A stretch of 64,000 bases of DNA from positions 1-64,000 of the forward strand of contig JACRAF010000068.1 of assembly GCA_016213505.1 (NCBI GenBank). Reading direction: 5' to 3'. The notes below the pieces were generated by a model, which saw nothing but the letters and a program-made list of their open reading frames with translations, ran no database searches and was not told the origin of the DNA. The stretch is from Devosia nanyangense (GTDB lineage Bacteria; Pseudomonadota; Alphaproteobacteria; Rhizobiales; Devosiaceae). This document shows, piece by piece, positions 7,592 to 16,666 of the stretch. The translations under genes were made by a program, and so were the position numbers. The first letter of the stretch is position 1; each line of letters opens with the position of its first letter.

Positions 7592-8474
7592 AGCGCCTCC
7601 GGGCCCAGGCCTGAATGAGGTTGATGACGAGCAGCATGGCGAAGGCGAGCACCAGCATGATGGTGGCGATCACCGCGGCGCCGGGAATATCGAATTCCTC
7701 GAGCTTGATGATGATGAGCAACGGCGCGATCTCGGACTGGTTGGGCAGGTTGCCGGCGATGAAGATCACCGAGCCGTATTCGCCGACGGCGCGGGCGAAA
7801 GCGAGCGAGAAGCCGGTGAGGATAGCCGGCGTCAGCCGCGGCAGGATGATCCGGGTGATGGTCTGCCAGCGATTGGCGCCGAGCGTCGCCGCCGCCTCCT
7901 CGAGCTCCTGCTCGAACTCTTCGAGCACCGGCTGCACGGTGCGAACAACAAAGGGCAGGCCGATGAAGATCAGCGCCACCACGATACCCGAGGGCGTATA
8001 GGCAATCTTCCAGCCGAGGTGCAGCGGCCCGTTGGGGCCGACGAACCAGCCGATCCAGCCCTTGGGGGCATAGAGCGAGCTCAGCGCAATGCCGGCGACC
8101 GCCGTCGGCAGCGCGAAGGGCAGATCGACGATGGCATCGAGGATGCGCTTGCCGGGGAAGCGGTAGCGCACCAGGACCCAGGCGACGACCAGCCCGAACA
8201 CGACATTGACCAGCGCCGCGAGCAGCGACGAGCCGAAGCTGACCCACAGCGCCTGCACTGTGCGGTGCGCCGTCGCGATCTCGACGATGCGGCTCCACGG
8301 CAGCGTCGCCGACTTGAAGAACAGCGCCGCCAGCGGGATCAGGACGATGAGGCTGAGATAGGTCAGCGTGTAGCCCAGCGTCAGCCCGAAGCCGGGAATG
8401 ACGCTGGGCCTGACAAAGGTCCACCCCGCTCGCGCGGGGTGGAAGGGAACCTGCCCTGCCGTCGCGGGGATCAA
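7578..8474 (-). CDS. cysT: Sulfate ABC transporter permease CysT (start uncertain)
   Basis: The second channel subunit, with the conserved opening R-P-S-V-I-P-G-F-G-L-T-L-G, about six helices and the E-A-A-A-T-L-G-A-N-R-W-Q loop. No ATG exists at the usual place. The frame runs upstream through a perfect palindrome (8420-8443) into cysP. I infer a TTG at 8474, 4 nt after the cysP stop, which would add about 20 residues encoded partly by the palindrome. An in-frame ATG at 8573 inside cysP would give 331 residues. The insertion appears to have replaced the original start codon. Confidence 0.8.
   Translation of the reverse strand: MIPATAGQVPFHPARAGWTFVRPSVIPGFGLTLGYTLTYLSLIVLIPLAALFFKSATLPWSRIVEIATAHRTVQALWVSFGSSLLAALVNVVFGLVVAWVLVRYRFPGKRILDAIVDLPFALPTAVAGIALSSLYAPKGWIGWFVGPNGPLHLGWKIAYTPSGIVVALIFIGLPFVVRTVQPVLEEFEQELEEAAATLGANRWQTITRIILPRLTPAILTGFSLAFARAVGEYGSVIFIAGNLPNQSEIAPLLIIIKLEEFDIPGAAVIATIMLVLAFAMLLVINLIQAWARRRYGDV
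8420..8443. repeat. Perfect palindrome at the 5' end of cysT
   Basis: TCCACCCCGC and GCGGGGTGGA flank a 4-nt loop, a perfect 10-bp inverted repeat inside the reading frame of cysT just after the cysP stop. It resembles dispersed palindromic elements and could also damp transcription or ribosome passage between cysP and cysT. No tandem copies are present, so it is not a CRISPR. Confidence 0.7.
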
Positions 8475-8478
8475 CGGG

Positions 8479-9510
8479 CTACTGCTGGAGGGCGTAGATT
8501 TGGTCAAAAATCCCACCGTCTCCGAAGTGTTTCGGCTGCACCGTCGCCCAGCCCCCGAAAAGCGGATCATCAATAGAGACCAGATCGAGCTTTGGGAAGT
8601 TTTGGAGCACCGCCTGGTCGGTCACCGTATCGGGCCTCGACGGCCGGTAGTGGTGCCTGGCCGCGATGGTCTGACCGTCCGGCGAGTAGAGCCATTCGAG
8701 ATACGCCGTGGCGAGCTCGGTCGTGCCATGCGCCTCGGCGTTCTTTTCGACCACGGCGACCGGCGGTTCCGCCAGGATCGATGACGGCGGATAGACGATG
8801 TCGAAGCTGTCGGCGCCGAATTCGTCGAGCACCAGATAGGCCTCGTTCTCCCAGGCCAGCAGGACGTCGCCCAGTTCCTTCTGCGCGAAGGTCACGGTCG
8901 AGTCGCGGGCGCCGGTACCGAGCACCGGCACGTGGGCGTAGAGCTGTTTGATGAAATCGATGTCCTTGGCCTCGTCGCCGCCGAAAGTCTTGTCGGCCCA
9001 GGCCCAGGCCGCGAGGTAGTTCCAGCGCGCGCCGCCCGAAGTCTTCGGGTTCGGCGTGATGACTTCGACGCCGTCTTTGATCAGGTCGCCCCAGTCGGCG
9101 ATGCCCTTGGGGTTGCCGTTGCGCACGAGGAAAATGATCGTCGAGGTGTAGGGCGTCGAGGTGTTCTCGAGCCTGCCGCGCCAGTCGCTTGGAAGGCTGC
9201 CGGCGGTTTTGGCGATCTTGTCGATATCGCCCTGCAACGCCAGCGTCACCACGTCGGCGTCGAGCCCGTCGATCACCGCCTGCGCCTGCTTGCCCGAGCC
9301 GCCATGGCTCTGGTCGATGGTGACGGTGTTGCCGGTGGTCGCCAGCCAATGGGCCGCGAAGGCCTGGTTGTAGTCCTCGTAGAGCTCGCGGGTGGGATCG
9401 TAGCTGACGTTGAGCAGATGCTGCTCGGCGGCGCGGACGGTGACCACTCCCGTGAGGCCGATGGCGGCGATCAGCGCGCCATAGGCCAGGATTTTCGCAG
9501 TCGTCTTCAT
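8479..9510 (-). CDS. cysP: Periplasmic sulfate-binding protein
   Basis: A 343-residue precursor with a signal peptide (K-T-T-A-K-I-L-A, hydrophobic core, cleavage after V-R-A near residue 25). It carries the sulfate-binding signatures S-H-G-G-S-G-K-Q and N-P-K-T-S-G-G-A-R-W-N. It delivers sulfate (or thiosulfate) to CysTWA. The start at 9510 is favoured over an ATG at 9522 because GGAGGT lies 6 nt upstream of it. First gene of the operon. cysP and sbp cannot be separated by eye. Confidence 0.92.
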   Translation of the reverse strand: MKTTAKILAYGALIAAIGLTGVVTVRAAEQHLLNVSYDPTRELYEDYNQAFAAHWLATTGNTVTIDQSHGGSGKQAQAVIDGLDADVVTLALQGDIDKIAKTAGSLPSDWRGRLENTSTPYTSTIIFLVRNGNPKGIADWGDLIKDGVEVITPNPKTSGGARWNYLAAWAWADKTFGGDEAKDIDFIKQLYAHVPVLGTGARDSTVTFAQKELGDVLLAWENEAYLVLDEFGADSFDIVYPPSSILAEPPVAVVEKNAEAHGTTELATAYLEWLYSPDGQTIAARHHYRPSRPDTVTDQAVLQNFPKLDLVSIDDPLFGGWATVQPKHFGDGGIFDQIYALQQ

Positions 9511-9589
9511 CAGGACCTCCATGGTGAAGCTTAACTGACGTAACTCTACCGTATTAGTCGCGTATCGCAAGAACCCGCATAGGTGGCAC

Positions 9590-9617
9590 TTTGGCGCCAA
9601 TGAGAAAAGTTTGGCGC
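9590..9617. promoter_or_regulatory. Candidate operator of the cys operon: TTTGGCGC direct repeats
   Basis: TTTGGCGC occurs at 9590-9597 and 9610-9617, exactly 20 bp apart (two helical turns), in the 184-bp gap between the Rrf2-type gene and cysP. A candidate leftward promoter (TTGCGA with TAGAGT) lies nearer cysP. The repeats are candidate binding sites for the neighbouring regulator. Inference from position and spacing. Confidence 0.4.
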
Positions 9618-9694
9618 AGTGAAACGCTCGGCGGCAAGATTCGTTTCGTCGCAGGCCGCCGTTAGCCATTCGCGTAGGATGGATTGCCCCTACG

Positions 9695-10132
9695 CTACAG
9701 CAGAGCCTCGGGAATACGGCCGCGCGCCACGGCGTCGGCGAACGTCGTGTGATCGAGCACGTCGCGCTGGGCTTTGACCACATGGGCGAAGACATGGCGG
9801 ATTTCGCAGGTCGCCTCGTCCTGGCAATCGGCGCAGCGCCGATAGGCGATCTTGCTGAGGCAGGGCAGCGGCGCGATCGGCCCGTCGATGAGCCGCAGCA
9901 CTTCGCCGAAGGTCAGCGTGTCGGCGGGCCTCAGCAGCACATAGCCGCCCAGCCGCCCGCGCCGGCTCATGACGATGCCGGCGCGCTTCAACTCGAGCAG
10001 GATCTGCTCGAGGAATTTCTTCGGAATCGCCTGCGCCCGGGAGATTTCCGCGATCATCAGCGAACTCTCGGGCGGCGCCTTGACCAGCACCAGCAGCGCC
10101 CGCAGCGCATATTTGGCCTTTTGCGAGATCAT
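9695..10132 (-). CDS. Rrf2-family transcriptional regulator
   Basis: A 145-residue winged-helix regulator: Q-K-A-K-Y-A-L-R-A-L at the N-terminus, the recognition segment I-P-K-K-F-L-E-Q-I-L, R-G-R-L-G-G-Y wing, and a C-terminal cysteine cluster (C at about 92, then C-A-D-C and T-C-E-I-R) as in Fe-S-binding Rrf2 proteins. It lies directly upstream of cysP in the same direction, so control of sulfate assimilation in response to Fe-S or cysteine status is the natural inference. A CymR-like or IscR-like role cannot be distinguished. Confidence 0.85.
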   Translation of the reverse strand: MISQKAKYALRALLVLVKAPPESSLMIAEISRAQAIPKKFLEQILLELKRAGIVMSRRGRLGGYVLLRPADTLTFGEVLRLIDGPIAPLPCLSKIAYRRCADCQDEATCEIRHVFAHVVKAQRDVLDHTTFADAVARGRIPEALL

Positions 10133-10196
10133 CGAAAGCCTATCGGTTTAGGCGAGATATAGCCGATCGCGCGGTGTTTGGGAGGACTGCCCCGGC

Positions 10197-12428
10197 TTAC
10201 TCCTCGACCGGCACGACTTCCGGATTGAACGGGCTCGCGGGGCTTGTCGCCGGAGCGGCGGCACGCAAACGCGGTTTGACCGGCTCATCCAGAATCGGGG
10301 CGATGGGCTCCGGCAGCGGCTCGGGTTCGGGGGGAAGCGCCGACGTCGCGACCACGGCGGCTTCGGGCTCCTGGACCGGCTCGGGTTCGACGAGACCGGG
10401 CTCCTCGGGCTCGGGGACAAAAGCCGCCTCCGGCTCCGTCACAGGCATCTCGCCCAGCGCCGGCACCAGTTCGGGCGGCTCGGCCGGGCCGGTCGGTTCG
10501 TGCTCCGGGTGCGCCGCTTCGATGGCGGCCTCCAGCACCGCGGGGTTGGCAGGAGACGATGGCGGCGGCGGAGCGGCGTACGTCGCCACGACCGGCCCGA
10601 GCTGCAGCTGCAGGGCGGCAGCGACGGCATCGAAGCCCGCCTGCTCGCGCTCGGCGACGACCTCGTGCTCCTTGTCGCCATTGGCCCAGCTCAGCATGCC
10701 CAGCCCAATCTCGCGCTCGCCCATGATCACTTCGTTGGCGCCCAGATCGCGCAGATACGTGACCTCCTCGTCGGAATGGGCGCGGGCGATGATCAAGAGG
10801 TTCGGGTTGAGCTTGTGGCACTGCTCGACCGCCTGGCCGGCCTCGAAGGCATTGGGGATGGCGATGAGCAGCGTCCTGGCCCCGGCGACATTGGCCAGCG
10901 CCAGGCTCCTGGAGGTCGCGGCGTTGCCGACCACCACCTCGATGCCGGAATCATGGGCCGCCGCGACGCGCTTCTCGGAGTCCTCGATGAGGACGAACGG
11001 CGCCCCCTGCCGCTTGAGGCCGTCGGCAACGACGGTGCCGACGCGGCCATAACCGATGAGCACGGTGTGGCCCGTGAGCCGGGTCGGCATGCGCTCGTCC
11101 TCGCTCTCGGCGGCGGCAGCGGGCGCGGCTGAGACCGTGAGATCGGGCTCGACCCGCTCGGGCACCACGATCGATGGGGCGCCGGCGGCGATCCGCGCCT
11201 CGAGCTGCGGCCGCAGATGCTCGGCCGCATACATCATCAGCGGGTTGAGCACGATCGAGATGATGGAGCCGGCAAGGATCAGGCTTTGGCCCTCGGCCGG
11301 CATCAGCCCGAGCCCGACGCCGAGCGCCGCGAGGATGAAGGAGAATTCGCCGATCTGCGCGAGGCTCGCCGAAATGGTCAGCGCCGCCGCGGCCGGACGG
11401 CGCAGAATGCGCACCAGGAAATAGCCGATTACGGTCTTGCCGACGAGAATGACGAACAGCGTTCCAACCACCTGCCAGGGCCTGGTCCACAGGATCGACG
11501 GATCGAACAGCATGCCGACCGAGACGAAGAACAGCACCGAGAACGCATCGCGGAACGGCAGGCTCTCCTGCGCGGCACGGTTGGAGAGTTCACTTTCGCT
11601 GAGGATCATGCCGGCAAAGAAGGCACCGAGCGCCAGGCTGACACCGAACAGGTACGCCGCGCCCGCCGCCACGCCGAGGGCGATGGCGAGCACGGCGAGC
11701 CGGAACAGCTCGCGGCTGCCGGTGAGGGCGGTGAGGTGCAGCACCCAGTGGATCAGCCGGCGGCCGACCACCAGCATGAAGCCGACAAAGGCGGCAAGCT
11801 TCACCACCGTCACCGCCAGGACGCCCCAGATATTGAGATCGAGCCCGCTGAAGCGCTCGACCACATCGACGAACGGATCGTGGAGCTCGAGGCTGGTGCC
11901 GCCCATCAGCCCGGCGAAAGCCGGGATCAAGACCAGTGCCAGGACCATGGCGATGTCCTCGACGATGACCCAGCCGACGGCGATGCGGCCGCGATCGCTG
12001 TCGATGAGGTGCCGGTCCTGCAGCGCCTTGAGCAGCACCACGGTCGAGGCGACCGAGAGCGCGAGGCCGAAGATCAGCCCGCCGCCGAACGACCAGCCCA
12101 TCAACAGCGCGAGGCCGAGGCCCATCGCCGTGCCGCCTGCGATCCTCAGCAGCGCGCCCGGGACGGCGACCGCCTGCACCGAGAGCAGGTCCTTGAGCGA
12201 GAAATGCAGCCCGACGCCGAACATCAGGAGGATCACGCCGATCTCGCTGAGCTCGTTGGCGAGTTCGGCATTGGCGACGAAGCCGGGGGTGAACGGGCCG
12301 ACGAACACGCCGGCGACGAGGTAGCCGACCAGCGGCGGCATCTTGAACCGGTTGGCGATCGCCCCGAAGATGAATGCCAGCACCAGACCCGCCACGATCG
12401 TCGAGATCAGAGGTGTGTCGTGCGGCAT
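10197..12428 (-). CDS. ybaL: YbaL-type monovalent cation:proton antiporter
   Basis: A 743-residue CPA2 antiporter. About residues 1-390 form twelve or thirteen helices with the family's G-Y-L-V-A-G and S-V-A-S-T-V-V-L segments. Then comes an RCK_N (TrkA-N) nucleotide-binding domain starting G-Y-G-R-V-G-T near residue 418. The last 150 residues are a Pro/Glu/Ala-rich, probably disordered tail, longer than in E. coli YbaL. The likely role is K+ efflux for pH or stress balance. It is a leftward single gene. Confidence 0.88.
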   Translation of the reverse strand: MPHDTPLISTIVAGLVLAFIFGAIANRFKMPPLVGYLVAGVFVGPFTPGFVANAELANELSEIGVILLMFGVGLHFSLKDLLSVQAVAVPGALLRIAGGTAMGLGLALLMGWSFGGGLIFGLALSVASTVVLLKALQDRHLIDSDRGRIAVGWVIVEDIAMVLALVLIPAFAGLMGGTSLELHDPFVDVVERFSGLDLNIWGVLAVTVVKLAAFVGFMLVVGRRLIHWVLHLTALTGSRELFRLAVLAIALGVAAGAAYLFGVSLALGAFFAGMILSESELSNRAAQESLPFRDAFSVLFFVSVGMLFDPSILWTRPWQVVGTLFVILVGKTVIGYFLVRILRRPAAAALTISASLAQIGEFSFILAALGVGLGLMPAEGQSLILAGSIISIVLNPLMMYAAEHLRPQLEARIAAGAPSIVVPERVEPDLTVSAAPAAAAESEDERMPTRLTGHTVLIGYGRVGTVVADGLKRQGAPFVLIEDSEKRVAAAHDSGIEVVVGNAATSRSLALANVAGARTLLIAIPNAFEAGQAVEQCHKLNPNLLIIARAHSDEEVTYLRDLGANEVIMGEREIGLGMLSWANGDKEHEVVAEREQAGFDAVAAALQLQLGPVVATYAAPPPPSSPANPAVLEAAIEAAHPEHEPTGPAEPPELVPALGEMPVTEPEAAFVPEPEEPGLVEPEPVQEPEAAVVATSALPPEPEPLPEPIAPILDEPVKPRLRAAAPATSPASPFNPEVVPVEE

Positions 12429-12544
12429 GCTCTACCCTCCAGCGGCGATGGCCTTGAGTCCGGCTACGAAAACCAGGCGAAGCATGGGGCTGTTCGGCCA
12501 GCCGCGCAAGGCGGAGGGATCGATCAAAACTCCGGCAAAATGAA

Positions 12545-12572
12545 GATGGGCCGACCCGCGGGCCGGCCCATC
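12545..12572 (-). terminator. Intrinsic terminator of the protease gene
   Basis: GATGGGCCG (12545-12553) pairs perfectly with CGGCCCATC (12564-12572), with an inner CCCGCGGG palindrome. Read leftward it is followed by TTCATTTT, giving a convincing rho-independent terminator. Confidence 0.75.
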
Positions 12573-12595
12573 CGGATTCGAGCTGCGTGCTCTGC

Positions 12596-14182
12596 CTATT
12601 CGGTGGTGGTCACCGGCAGCACGGTCGCGGTGATCCGGCCGGCGTCGCCCGAAAGCAGCGCCTGCCTGAGGCCCGAGAGGAACTGCCGGTCGGTCTCGCT
12701 GTCGGGGCGCGCCACATCGAACAGCGGTTGTTCCGACGCGATCACCACCAGCATCTCGTCGCCGACCGGCGGCGAGACGGTGAGCGCCATCTGGCCCTGA
12801 TCGGCGTTGCCGAAGCGCACCACGGTGTGGCGGATCTTGGGCTTGAGGTTGAACGAGCTGGGCTGCGCCAAGTTGAGCACCGTGCCGTCGGCCGAAAAGT
12901 AAGCGGCATAGAGGTAGCTGGCAAAGCCCGGGCTCTCGATGCCGATCGAGACGCTGTCGCCCAGCTTGGGCGCCGCCGGATCGATCGCCGCCTGCGGCAC
13001 GTCGGAATCGGCGAGCTGGCTGGCCAGCGTCAGCCGCACTTCGCAGGCGGGCCAGGGCGCCAGCGTCACCTGGTTGTCGTCGATCTTGCCCTTGAGCGCC
13101 TCGTCGACCTGGTCGAGCTCGGCCTGGGTGCCGACGAAGCCGGTGGCGATGGTGTTGCCGTCGGCATCGGTCGAGAACTCGACCTTGCCGCATTGCAGCG
13201 CCCCGACATCGATGGGCTCTTCGAGCGCGGCGATATCGCGGCTGGCCTCGGTCGGCCTCAGATTCAGCGGCGGCTTGAACACCGGCGGCGGTGGCGCCGT
13301 GTCGATCACCCCCGGCGAGAAATCGGCGTCGGCGAGGAGGATCTCGGGATCGCCCGGCAGATGCATGGTGTAGCCTTCAAGGACGCGCGCCGAGAACGTG
13401 TCATAGTCCATGTAACCGAAACCGGCGTCGCCCCACTGGGTGCTCCAGCTGTTGATGAACTTGAAGGTCCTGGTGCGGTCGTCATAGCCGGTGAGGGTGA
13501 AGGCGTGGCCACCCTCGTCCTTCTTGCTGGCGTCAGAATGCCAGACCTTGTTCTTGGGGCTGATATCGAAGAACGCCGCATCGAGCGAGGCCAGCACCAC
13601 GACCGGATGCCCCTTGGCCAGCGGCCCCTTCACCTGGTCGAGATCGGTGAGATCGAGCCGGTCGAAACTCCCGATCTTGAAATCGGTGGCCCGCGCCCGC
13701 GCCGGCGGCAGCGGCCGCGGGCACTTGCTGTCGTCATAGGGGAAATCGGCGAGCGAATAGGTTCCCGCCAACAGCACCTTCATGGCGTCGACGACATAGG
13801 AGCCCTGATTGCAGTCGGCGCCCAAATGGATGATGTCGAACACCCAGGCCGGGCTCGGCACGTTCTGCGGCAGTTTGGTGTCGAGACGCTCGACCTGCTC
13901 GGCATAGTAGGCGCGCGCCGCGTAGGCCGTGGCCCAGCCGACGCAAGAGCCCTGCTTGCCCTGATCGCCGACCGGCGGGAAGTATTTCGAGATGTCCACC
14001 GCCTCGGGCAGGAAATCGCGAAACACCGGCGCTTCCGGGATCGACTGCAGCAGTTCCGGTGGCGTCGGCGTACCGCCCGTCGCGCGCCGGTTTTCCTGCG
14101 CCATGGCGCCGCTGGCGCCGAGCGCGACGAAAAAGGCGGCCGCAACCAAGCCGGCCCACCTTGCGGTCAACAATCTTGCCAT
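12596..14182 (-). CDS. Secreted papain-like (C1) cysteine peptidase with DUF4384-type C-terminus
   Basis: A 528-residue precursor with a signal peptide ending A-M-A near residue 28. The peptidase part has the catalytic Cys in Q-G-S-C-V-G-W-A, the His in G-G-H-A-F-T-L-T-G-Y and the Asn in I-N-S-W-S-T-Q-W-G. After a Pro-rich linker come a BON-like stretch and a domain with the G-D-S-V-S-I and A-Y-F-S-A-D-G-T-V pattern of DUF4384. A periplasmic or exported protease is inferred. Start at 14182 is supported by GAGGGG; the frame is open further upstream. Confidence 0.8.
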   Translation of the reverse strand: MARLLTARWAGLVAAAFFVALGASGAMAQENRRATGGTPTPPELLQSIPEAPVFRDFLPEAVDISKYFPPVGDQGKQGSCVGWATAYAARAYYAEQVERLDTKLPQNVPSPAWVFDIIHLGADCNQGSYVVDAMKVLLAGTYSLADFPYDDSKCPRPLPPARARATDFKIGSFDRLDLTDLDQVKGPLAKGHPVVVLASLDAAFFDISPKNKVWHSDASKKDEGGHAFTLTGYDDRTRTFKFINSWSTQWGDAGFGYMDYDTFSARVLEGYTMHLPGDPEILLADADFSPGVIDTAPPPPVFKPPLNLRPTEASRDIAALEEPIDVGALQCGKVEFSTDADGNTIATGFVGTQAELDQVDEALKGKIDDNQVTLAPWPACEVRLTLASQLADSDVPQAAIDPAAPKLGDSVSIGIESPGFASYLYAAYFSADGTVLNLAQPSSFNLKPKIRHTVVRFGNADQGQMALTVSPPVGDEMLVVIASEQPLFDVARPDSETDRQFLSGLRQALLSGDAGRITATVLPVTTTE

Positions 14183-14317
14183 CACATCACCCCTCGATCG
14201 CCTGGGCTGCGCCCGGTCATTTCCCGACGCTAGCATGGGGATGCAGGCAGTAGAATGACCTTGTTGCGGCAGCCGCAGGGGCGTTTCGCGGCAACACCGG
14301 AGGCCGATTGTGTCGGC

Positions 14318-15502
14318 TTAGTCCACCGCCACCAGCATGCCGCGATCGGCCAGCGTCATGCCGAAGCCGGGGGCGTCGCTGAGCTTGAGCTTGCCGTTCT
14401 GGGGCAATTGCTCGCCGACGAACAGATCGCCGAACACCGGCTGGATGGTGCGCCCATCCGGGCTCGCCGCGACGTACTCGCAGAACGCGGCACCGGTCTG
14501 GCTGGCGATGAACTGGTACGAATAGGGACCGCTGCCATGCGGCACGACCGGCAGATCGTAGGCCGCGGCGTGGGCGGCGATCTTCAAGAGCTCGGTCAAC
14601 CCGCCGACCCACATCACGTCGGGCTGAACGATATCGAGGGTGCGGTCCTCGATCAGCGTGCGGAAGCCGTAGCGCGAATACTCATGCTCGCCGGTGGTCC
14701 ATTTGAGCGTCGGATGCGCCTGCTTGATCTGGCGGTAGCCCTCGGGATCGTCGGGCGAGAGCACCTCTTCCCACCAGTAGATATTGAGCGGCTTGCACGC
14801 CTCGGCCAGCCGGATGGCGTAGGGCACGGTGAGCGACATGTAGCAATCGACCATCAGCGGGAAATCCGGGCCGACGCTGTCGCGCTCAGCGGTGAGGAAC
14901 GCAACGTTCGCTCGCAGCCCCGCCTCGCCGTCGAAGTGACTGCAGGGCAGCGGCACCTTGGCGCCCCAGAACCCCATCGCCTTGACCGCCGCCGCCGACG
15001 GTCCGGTGCAGTAGAACGTAATTTCGTCGCGACTGAGTCCACCGATGAGATTGTAGACCGGCTCGCCGCGCACCTTGCCCACCAGATCCCAGAGCGCCAG
15101 GTCGACGGCGCTGATCGCCATGATCGGCAGGCCCTTGCGGCCATAGGGCAGCGACGAGCGATAGAGCTGGTCCCAGATCATGTTGAGGTTGCGCGCGTCC
15201 TGGCCGACGAGGAAGCGGGCGAAATGATGCCGGATCATCCACGCCGCCGGGGCGCCGCCCGAGCCGGTGGCGACACCGACCACGCCATCCTCGGTTTCGA
15301 TCTCGACCACCAGGGCGCCGAGCACGCCGATGCCCCAGCTCGAGCGCTTCTCGCGGTACTTCGGATAGCCCGACATCGGGTTGGCGATGAGGCTGTCGAC
15401 CAGCCAGTGATTGGACACGCCGGGCTTGAAATAGGTCCCCGCCTTGGCCGAGGCGGCCATGGTGTAGACGCGGACATCCTTGATGGTGAAGGCGCGGGTC
15501 AC
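14318..15502 (-). CDS. rhmD: L-rhamnonate dehydratase
   Basis: A 394-residue enolase-superfamily enzyme converting L-rhamnonate to 2-keto-3-deoxy-L-rhamnonate. Segment by segment it follows E. coli RhmD: N-H-W near residue 35, S-W-G-I-G-V-L-G, D-L-A-L-W-D-L, F-Y-C-T-G, M-V-D-C-Y-M-S, W-W-E-E, G-E-H-E, P-D-V-M-W-V-G-G-L-T and V-V-P-H-G-S, including the metal ligands and catalytic His. The start is GTG in a GTGA overlap with the rhaM stop, indicating coupled translation. Last gene of the leftward operon. Confidence 0.9.
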   Translation of the reverse strand: MTRAFTIKDVRVYTMAASAKAGTYFKPGVSNHWLVDSLIANPMSGYPKYREKRSSWGIGVLGALVVEIETEDGVVGVATGSGGAPAAWMIRHHFARFLVGQDARNLNMIWDQLYRSSLPYGRKGLPIMAISAVDLALWDLVGKVRGEPVYNLIGGLSRDEITFYCTGPSAAAVKAMGFWGAKVPLPCSHFDGEAGLRANVAFLTAERDSVGPDFPLMVDCYMSLTVPYAIRLAEACKPLNIYWWEEVLSPDDPEGYRQIKQAHPTLKWTTGEHEYSRYGFRTLIEDRTLDIVQPDVMWVGGLTELLKIAAHAAAYDLPVVPHGSGPYSYQFIASQTGAAFCEYVAASPDGRTIQPVFGDLFVGEQLPQNGKLKLSDAPGFGMTLADRGMLVAVD

Positions 15503-15816
15503 GGCAGGTGGAACACCCGCTTCATCGGGATCTGCACCGGCACATTGTCCGCGTCCGTCGCCATGATGTCGGCCATGTGCGCCCACCAGCGCTTCATGAT
15601 CTCGGTATCGGGCAGCTTGTCCATGCTGTGGTCGTCGCTGCGGGTCAGCACGCCGAAGAGGTGGTTGCTCTCGGCATCGAGCCAGATCGAATATTCGGAG
15701 ACCCCGGCATCCTTGAGCGCCTGGCTGAGCTCGGGGAAGATCTCGTCATGCCGCTTGCGATACTCGGCGGCGCGGCCGGGAAACAGCGTCATGCGGAAAG
15801 CAATCTGTTCGGGCAT
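15499..15816 (-). CDS. rhaM: L-rhamnose mutarotase
   Basis: A 105-residue cytoplasmic enzyme interconverting alpha- and beta-L-rhamnose. It has the RhaM hallmarks A-E-Y-R-K-R-H-D, Y-S-I-W-L-D, N-H-L-F-G-V-L, and the W-W-A-H-M motif near residue 78, at the family length of about 104. It also appears as rhaU in Rhizobium. It points to rhamnose as a true substrate of the locus. It overlaps rhmD by 4 nt and follows the regulator gene after 12 nt. Confidence 0.93.
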   Translation of the reverse strand: MPEQIAFRMTLFPGRAAEYRKRHDEIFPELSQALKDAGVSEYSIWLDAESNHLFGVLTRSDDHSMDKLPDTEIMKRWWAHMADIMATDADNVPVQIPMKRVFHLP

Positions 15817-15828
15817 CTTGTGCTGGCC

Positions 15829-16653
15829 TCAGGAAACGGGACGATCGGTCGCCATCGACTGGATGGTGGTGTCGCGGACGTGCTCGAGGTGGCGCCGGTA
15901 GCCTTCGACCGCCGCCTCGACATCGCCGGCCATCACCGCCTCGGCGACGACGATATGCTGCGCGACGCTCTTTTCGATAACCCCGGGCACGGCGCTCGCG
16001 ACGCGGCGCGCGTCGAGCCCGACGTCGTAGAGCCCCTGGGCCAGCGCCGACAGCAGCCGGTTGCGGGCGGCGTCGTTGAGCGACTGGTGGAACTCGATAT
16101 CGATCAGCCGGAAGGCAACCGGATCGTGATGGAAGGCGCGGCCGTCGACGGCGTGCTTGAGGATGCGCTGGCGCTGCTCGGGCGTGGCGCGCAGCGTCGC
16201 CAGCCGCACCAGTTCGAGATCGACCACGGCGCGTGCCTCGAAATGCTCGTGCACGTCGTAATCGCCGATCGACAGCATGACGTTGAACGGCGCCACCAGC
16301 CGCGACGGCGACAGGTCGGTGACGGTGTAGCGGCCGCCCTGCCGGCTCTCGAGCACGCCCATCAGCGTCAGCGCCTTCAGCGCCTCGCGCAGCGGCGGCC
16401 GCGAAATGCCGAAGGCGATGCCCAACTGCGCCTCGGTGGGCAGCCGGTCGCCGGATTTGAGATTGCCCGACTTGATCATCGACAGGATGCGGTTGGCGAC
16501 CTGCTCGGAAATCGAGCGGCGTTCCAGAACCGGTCCGCCGAATTCGGTCTTGGGCGGCTGCCGGCGGGTGGCGGCGATCAGCTCGGACAGGGCATCGGGC
16601 GTACCCCGCCCTGCCCCCGCGATCACCAGCTCTTCCTTGGCTTTGCCGCTCAC
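15829..16653 (-). CDS. GntR/FadR-family regulator of the deoxysugar locus
   Basis: A 274-residue protein with an N-terminal extension, a GntR winged helix (about 45-110: L-K-S-G-D-R-L-P-T-E, S-R-P-P-L-R-E-A-L) and an all-helical FCD ligand domain with conserved Asp/His residues (D-I-E-F-H near 195). Such proteins usually repress sugar-acid pathways until an acid intermediate binds. It sits within the leftward operon, so autoregulation is likely through the two boxes at 19709-19734. I chose the GTG at 16653, 13 nt after the lactonase stop; the frame extends farther upstream. Confidence 0.85.
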   Translation of the reverse strand: MSGKAKEELVIAGAGRGTPDALSELIAATRRQPPKTEFGGPVLERRSISEQVANRILSMIKSGNLKSGDRLPTEAQLGIAFGISRPPLREALKALTLMGVLESRQGGRYTVTDLSPSRLVAPFNVMLSIGDYDVHEHFEARAVVDLELVRLATLRATPEQRQRILKHAVDGRAFHHDPVAFRLIDIEFHQSLNDAARNRLLSALAQGLYDVGLDARRVASAVPGVIEKSVAQHIVVAEAVMAGDVEAAVEGYRRHLEHVRDTTIQSMATDRPVS

Positions 16654-16666
16654 GCCGTTCCGTCCT

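Noticed and set aside
8401..8480. Possible CRISPR repeat near cysT because of the GC palindrome
   Set aside because: Only one copy is present, with no spacers or cas genes. It is better explained as a dispersed palindrome.
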